A stretch of DNA of 64,000 bases from Siniperca chuatsi (lineage: Eukaryota; Chordata; Actinopteri; Centrarchiformes; Sinipercidae). The notes beneath the pieces are model-generated. The model was not told where the DNA came from and did no database searches. It was given only the letters and a program-made list of their open reading frames with translations. The number at the start of each line of letters is the position of its first letter. Positions within the stretch are counted from its first letter, which is position 1. Positions 57,906 through 64,000 of the stretch are shown in pieces. Position numbers and translations under genes: made by a program. The stretch covers positions 14,708,233 through 14,772,232 of the forward strand of contig NC_058052.1 in assembly GCF_020085105.1 (NCBI RefSeq), written 5' to 3'.

Positions 57906-59321
57906 TCATTCTTCTGCTATATTAGTATAAGTTTGTGCAAAAGAAACAAAAGTTTTGTCTGTGTTTGTGTATGTGTGTGTGTCGGTGTGTGTGTACTATA
58001 CACTGGGAGCAGAGGGGATATGCCCAGGTTCCACTTCATAAAGCTGTTGTAAAAGAGAGGAGGCCATTCATGGCTAACAAAGAGTTTTCACATGAACAAG
58101 CTAACAGACTAGTGCTCGACAGCCCTCCACACTTCCTCAACACTCATTTTACCAATTTTATTTCCTCTCTCTTTCCTCTCCTCCCTCTTGCTCAACTCTT
58201 TCTCATAAGTTTACTGGTAAAACATCTTTGATCTTGGTTTGTAGAGTGCACTGGAGTGTCAATTTTAGGAACAGAAGAGACCTCTTACAGGAGTTGTTTT
58301 TACTGCCAGAGACCTTGGCAGGAGATAATGGCAGCGCCTAATCAAAGATGGATATGTGATAAATAAGTGAAATCATCACAGCGTGAGCCAGTTATCTGGG
58401 CGGGTTTAACTTTTGACTCATTCCTTTGTCTTTTTATAGTATAGCTCCTAATAGTTTCTATGGAGACTGAATTGGCAAAGTGTTGTTGTGCTGCGTTTAG
58501 CCCCTCGGCAATCTCACCCTCATTTACCTTCCTACCTGTGTTTCTGGATATAGAAAGCTGAAAGATGGTGATACATCTGTGTTAACACCCTCGCTCCTCC
58601 AAGGGCAAAGAGATGGAGACTGATAAAAGTTTCTTTCACAGTATGAGTAAAGTCAAAGCTTCGGGATGTCGGTGTCAACAGTCGAATTAGTTAAAAGTTT
58701 CCTCGGCTGATTGTAGGGAATGTGGAAGTCTAAGTAGCATAACAAAGATATTTTCGATGTTTGACAGATGAATGGAACAGCAGATTACGTAATATTTAAT
58801 TTTTCCCTGCTTTTTGCTTTTCTGGCTTCCCCTTATACTTTGTGTGGATGTGGAGAGGAGGTCGGAGTAGAAAAAAGGTAGAAGTCAGATTGTTTTGGGT
58901 TTTTTTTTCAAGTTTTAAGAGTGAGCTGAGCGGAGCAGAGTTGAACGGAGACGTCCAGTTGGGTTAGAGAAGCACAGCCTTGTTTCCCAGGCAGGCACCC
59001 TCTTTGTGACATGGTTAAAGATGTGTCCTAACAGCATTCCCATCACCCCTCGTCCCCTCCTCTCCCCACCTCAGCTCCCATCCCTCCATCCCTCCCTCCG
59101 TCTCCAGAGAATAGCCTGCCCTTTGCTCAAGCCATTCCGTCTCCTTGGAGCTCATTGTTCCCTGGTTGCTAGGTGATAGCTGGGGCCTCATTTGGTCACC
59201 TTGGATACAGGGGGGAGCCTGGGTATTTGGTATGGGGTCAGGGCTGACAGAGGTGATGTGAAGGTGTGTGTGTATGTGTGACTACGTACAAGGTTGTGTG
59301 CACACACTGTTAGCCATCAAA

Positions 59322-59402
59322 GTGTGTGTGTGCGTGTGTGTGTGTGTGTGCATGTATGTGTGTGTGTGTGTGCATGTATGTGTGTGTGTGTGTGTGTGTG
59401 TT
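59322..59402. repeat. Interrupted (GT)n tract
   Basis: Three GT blocks separated by GTGCATGTATGT; minisatellite-like higher order of about 28 bp. Confidence 0.9.
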
Positions 59403-62400
59403 TGGTTAAGGGTCAGGCGTGACAGCGCTGGTACAATAGGGTGGGGTGTGACCAACCCCTCCTTCACTATTTGTTAGCCTATTCAGTCACCCACTCCCCT
59501 GCTCCGAGCCAGGCTGGGCCAGGAGGCAGCCGAGCTGTCAGTTAACAGGGAGGCGGAGGGGCAGAGAGGGGATCCCAGAAAACATAATTAATGTGTAACA
59601 CAAGAGCTGCCACATCACTCTAAAGAAGAAATTAAAGAAACAAGCAGCCACTGTAACGGCAATTACGCAGCGCTGAATAGACCACTGTCTTTGAGTTGTC
59701 AATGCTGTTTCAGGCACTCACACCTGCTCTCTCTTTCATCTCTCACTCTCTCTCACTCTCTCTCTCTCTTTCTCTCTCCTTCTTTCTTTCCATCTACACT
59801 ATGTGTTTCTCTCATTCTGTAAAACACACACCAGGGGAGAGCCTCTTTGTCAACCGCCCTCCTGAATTCCGATCCTCAATCGTCAAGCTGGCCGTGGCTG
59901 GCTGGCCTTGGAGGGTCCTGGAGTGGCTTTCATAAACCACCATTAAACACACAAACACACACACACAAACCTATATTGTTGCTGCCAAAGCTGAAGCACT
60001 CATCAAGAGAGTATGAGTGGTGAAATGAGCAAAACGGAGAGGAACATTGTTTAAATGAGGCCCATCCGCAAACCCCCCCCCTCTCTTTCCCTCTCTCTAC
60101 CTCTCTCTTTTTGTGCTTCTAAAGTAAAGTCTATATAGTCCATGTGACTGCATGATTAGCTGCAGAGGCCTGATCGCTGATATCACTAGGTTCTGTGGTG
60201 CATCCTTGAGCCCTTAGAGCAAAACCAGCATGAGTGTTTTACCCCCAAATTAAGCTTCATTAAGGATGACTCACTGTCAGTGTTATGTGTCTGTGAGTCA
60301 TCAGTATGTGTTTTGTGTCCTTTAACCAACTTTTTAATTCATTAGACAGGCAAACTTTTCCTCTTCTTCTTGCCCTTTGTCTGTCTGTCCCACTCCCCTT
60401 ATCTCTTCTTTCTTTTTTTCTGGGCCTGCTGACATTACAAGACAGTGTATCTCAGCTTTCTGTTTTGTTCCAGCAAGAATGTGGGTAGCAACAAACTAGC
60501 ACCTAGAACGGTTTTTGCAATACGCCGAAAAGCTCTGTGGTTGCTGTGTAGAAAAAGTATTCCCTCAGGAATCAGTTTTCCTCCTGCCGTGTCTGCATGT
60601 GTGTGTTCCACAACCAGCCGTGGAGCTAAAATCATTACAGATTACCAGCTAAATTGCTGCCTTGTGTTCTCAATGCTCATAATGAGTCAGAAGGAATGTG
60701 TTGTCCTCACCTGAGCTGTAACTGATAGCATATATAAAGAGGATCTAACAAGCCTGCGCAGAAGTAAAAGAAGAAAGCCTGGCTTTGCCGAGGGCATACC
60801 TGCGCTGAGAGGCAGGGTGTGTCTGGCCTCTTAGGGTTCACCGCTCTGACAAAACCGCAGTGGTAATGCAGCAGAAAATGACTCCAGAAACTGGCATATA
60901 AACTTGGGCTCAGTATGATATCGGGAGAGTTTCCGGAAGAGTCATTAAGGAATCATTGAGTGAGGAAGCAGAGAGATTCATAGAATTCATGGAATTCATC
61001 AAAACAAGTTATTGAAAGCAGCCATTGCATTCATTTAGTGAGTCGGCTGAATTCATCCATTGGACTGCATTGATGTGGTGTTGACCCTGGACCGCAGCAT
61101 GCACTGCTGTCAGTGTGGCTTTGTTGGTGGAGCAGTAACCTTTCTTTGTATCCATGTTTGGGCCAGTAACCTTGCTTTGTGTTGCTGTGTGTATCAGGGT
61201 GTAGTGTGACTCCCCTTCTCCATAAATCACTGTCAGATTCCAATGGTACGAAACAAAGCCCTTGCCTGAAGCTCGGGTAATGGGGTTGTTGGTGTGCGCG
61301 TGTGTCCGTACGTGCGTGTGTGTCAAGCCTGTAGCCCTTCATTTACCAATCGGCATCAAACAGAGTTTATGAAAATTCATTGAGGGTGAGATGAGCTTTT
61401 TTCTTCAGATGAATATTGCACGAAACGCGGCATTGGGTGACAAAACACTCCATTGATTTCAAGGAAGGAAGGAGGGAGGGTTTGAGGGAGGGAGCGGAAA
61501 GAAAAGGGTGAGGGAATGAGGTTGATCGCTGGTGCATGATGGAATAAACTGCAGAATTTCTGTCACTGTGTGTGCGTGTGTGCGTGTGTGACTGTGTGTG
61601 TGTGTGTGTGTTTGTCCCACACAGGGGTCTAATAAATAAATGATGTTTGAAATGAGAGCAGCTCTCCGTAGACCATCTCCACTTCATGAGAAGTGCTTGT
61701 TTACAACTCCACACACACTCATGCACACATCCTGCATGTATGGCTACTAGATCTGAGGAATATACTGTTGCTCTCCTTTCCAGGAACATGTCTGTCCTGT
61801 GAGCCTGTGTGTGTTCCCACTCTCAGGCCTTCATCACATTACACTCTGCATTCCATCCATGTTGATGGTGAAGGGATGGGAAGCATTACCGTGCAGGCCA
61901 AAGCAAACACACACACACATGCATATAAACACCTACCGTGTGAGGGAGGCTGGAGAGCTTTAGCGAGCTCAGCAGAGCAAACACGGTGATAAAGGCAGGA
62001 TTTGGGCAGATTCTAATGGGAGGAAGCGGTGGGGCAGGGAGAGGATTTACCCCCGGTATCCCCGCAGGCCCGGGCACGACAGAAGCCCTGAGTTTTGTAA
62101 CCAAACAGTGTGTGCCGCTGACTCACGGTTCCTGTGTTTGTTCTGCGGGCTGTCCTAACATATCATTACTTCTCTCAGGAAAGGCAACCTTCTCCTCAGG
62201 AGAGACTGGCTGCCTACCATCCAGACAAAACCTGACCTTTTACTTTCTCCCACCGGTAAATGAAGTGATGCCATTCTAGATGAGCTGTGAGTGAAATGAG
62301 AGGTGGTGGTGGGGTGCTCAGGAGCGAGAGAGAGAGGGAGAGAGAGAGAGAGCGCCATGGGTGTAAAGGAGAGGGTAGTTGTTGCACCGAGGATTCCCAC

Positions 62401-62630
62401 AGTTTCATTGTTTTTGGAGAATTTTCAAACATCCCATTTCTAGGCAACTGAAGCAAAGGTCATAATGGAGGAAGGAAGAAGAGAACAACAGACTAGAAGG
62501 AGATAGAGAGAGAGAGAGAGGGAGAAATGGGCTGATGATAGGGGATACAGCTTTGGAATTCTGCAGTGGTTTTAATTACAGACAGAGGAATAGTCTTTTT
62601 AAATATTTAGAGTACAGATGAGCTCTCCAG

Positions 62631-62641
62631 CCGTGTGTGTT

Positions 62642-62683
<42 letters not shown>
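62631..62683. repeat. (GT)n microsatellite
   Basis: More than 20 GT units, the longest pure dinucleotide run in intron 4. Confidence 0.95.
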
Positions 62684-62684
<1 letters not shown>

Positions 62685-64000
62685 ATTGCACTGTGCATTG
62701 CCATGTGAGTTACTGAGAGCATGTTTATGTGGGTGCATGTGTGGGGGACATTACATGTGTTGGGTATTCAATGAGTATGTGGAATTCCATGTGGATGCAG
62801 CAGTAACTGTGAAGAGATTTTGGCAGTCGGTGCTTGTCATTAACTGCAGTGTCACTTTTGTGTTAAATCCTTCTTATATTAAATTTTGGTGATTTTCATG
62901 ATTTCAGATCAGTTTAATTATTACATGCTTGGTTATGAGTTGAGATTCCCCAAAATCCTCCAACTTCTTAGTCTCATAAAACACTTTCAAAATTATAATA
63001 ATAATATTTTAGAAATACATCATCATCCAGATAAAACATGGCCATTGTTAGAGCCTGAAAATACAGACTGACTGAAACTCTCAAGTATCAAAAGTTGGCA
63101 TCAAATGCTCGGTCTGTTTTAGTCTTACGTATTATTTGATCAGATTTATTCTTTGGTCTAAATCCTACATTTTTAGGTTAAGTTCTTGTATGGCTGCTTA
63201 TGTTAACAACCGATGCACTGAGAGGTTCTGCATATTTAGTTAAATGAAAAATAAAAGATTTTGCAGAAAAACACAACATTCATGTTATTCAAACTAAACT
63301 CCTGAATAAAGTTTCACTTTGGTATCAAATTTTGACACCTAACAACGGAGTGACAAAGAAACACAAGACTCAACTGTTTGCTCTTTCTTAACAGCATAAA
63401 CAGTGCTTGCAGTGGAGATTATCCTTTACCCCGCTTGACTCAAACTAGCAGGCCATCAAAAAGCAGGGAAAAGCAGTAAAAATCGGCTATAAATGAGATG
63501 GAGTGGGAAAACAAGACACAGAAGACATATGTAAGAATCAAGAAGTGGTTTAAAGCTGCTAAGTGCTAGATCTTAACAGTGTGGGTCATGTTGTGAGAGA
63601 CAAGCCTGAACTACTCTCATGTTTTTAGCGCTCTGGTTGGCTGCAACTGTCTGACTGACGTTAGGGTGCAAAAAGATAGAAGGGCCGTAATCTCCTAATC
63701 ATTAAACAGGGAACTACAGGATGTGACTGCTGTCTGTGAGCACTAAGCCGGAGGAAGTCGGGATGCCAGAGTTAAGTGGAGCAATATCCTCCTTGCATGT
63801 GTGAGGGGGCTACTCTTGTTAAATGGGTGCTATCATGAGCAAACAGTCTCTCCAGCTCTTGCTGTATTGTGTGTTTGTTCAGAGCGATGCCAAGGCCAGT
63901 CCAGACTCAGACCTAGAATGGTAAATAGGCTGTAATTTTGAGGCAGCGCAGGGTTCTGCAGGCTCACATTGATCTGTCATTGACAAAGTTAATGAGCGTG

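Larger units (their letters stand above)
46899..64000 (+). other. slit1: slit1 intron 4 (more than 17 kb, runs off the window)
   Basis: I looked for the next LRR exon (expected to begin with a DLSEN-like reading after a 72-nt-module acceptor) and did not find it. The stretch holds microsatellites and at least two interspersed repeats (51380-51790, 57700-57905). No gene on the minus strand is supported. Confidence 0.75.

Noticed and set aside
46899..64000. A miR-218-like microRNA as hosted by other slit genes
   Set aside because: miR-218 sits in later introns of slit2 and slit3; I saw no matching mature sequence here.

Overview
The window is vertebrate nuclear DNA, almost certainly from a ray-finned (teleost) fish. 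The evidence is small exons with GT/AG introns, dense (CA)n/(GT)n microsatellites, several repeat families I recognise as common in teleosts, and four protein genes on the + strand that all read as vertebrate. Nothing bacterial (operons, CRISPR, phage) is present. Gene names come from reading the translated exons, not from a database search.

Layout. (1) 1-8.7 kb: the last ten coding exons of abcc2 (MRP2), the apical ABC exporter of organic-anion conjugates; its 5' part lies left of the window. The last intron is packed with transposon relics. (2) About 9.2-16 kb: a complete six-coding-exon class A GPCR of the peptide-receptor type (432 aa), which I cannot assign to a named receptor. It lacks two canonical activation residues, having N instead of W at position 6.48 and DPLLF instead of NPxxY. 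Its intron 2 holds a foldback element of about 1.6 kb. (3) 16-20.8 kb: a transposon cluster with a LINE endonuclease-domain relic, a minus-strand LTR-element remnant carrying minisatellites, a solo LTR with perfect target duplications nested inside that remnant, and a foldback MITE. (4) 20.88-27.95 kb: complete arhgap19 (467 aa, 11 coding exons, RhoGAP domain). (5) 27.95-31.8 kb: intergenic. (6) From about 31.8 kb to the right edge: the 5' end of slit1, with signal peptide, LRRNT and the first LRR-coding exons. Four coding exons are seen, separated by introns of 10.5, 2.2, 1.5 and more than 17 kb.

The order arhgap19-slit1 in tandem on one strand matches the conserved vertebrate pairing (human 10q24, where an ARHGAP19-SLIT1 readthrough locus is annotated); ABCC2 also lies on human 10q24. 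The genes do not form one pathway. ABCC2 is a transporter, ARHGAP19 turns off Rho GTPases in dividing cells, and SLIT1 is a secreted Robo ligand for axon guidance. The most interesting items are the divergent GPCR, the nested LTR structure, the long foldback elements, Z-DNA-prone tracts near the slit1 promoter, and a CCAAT/GC-box/CHR-like promoter in front of arhgap19.
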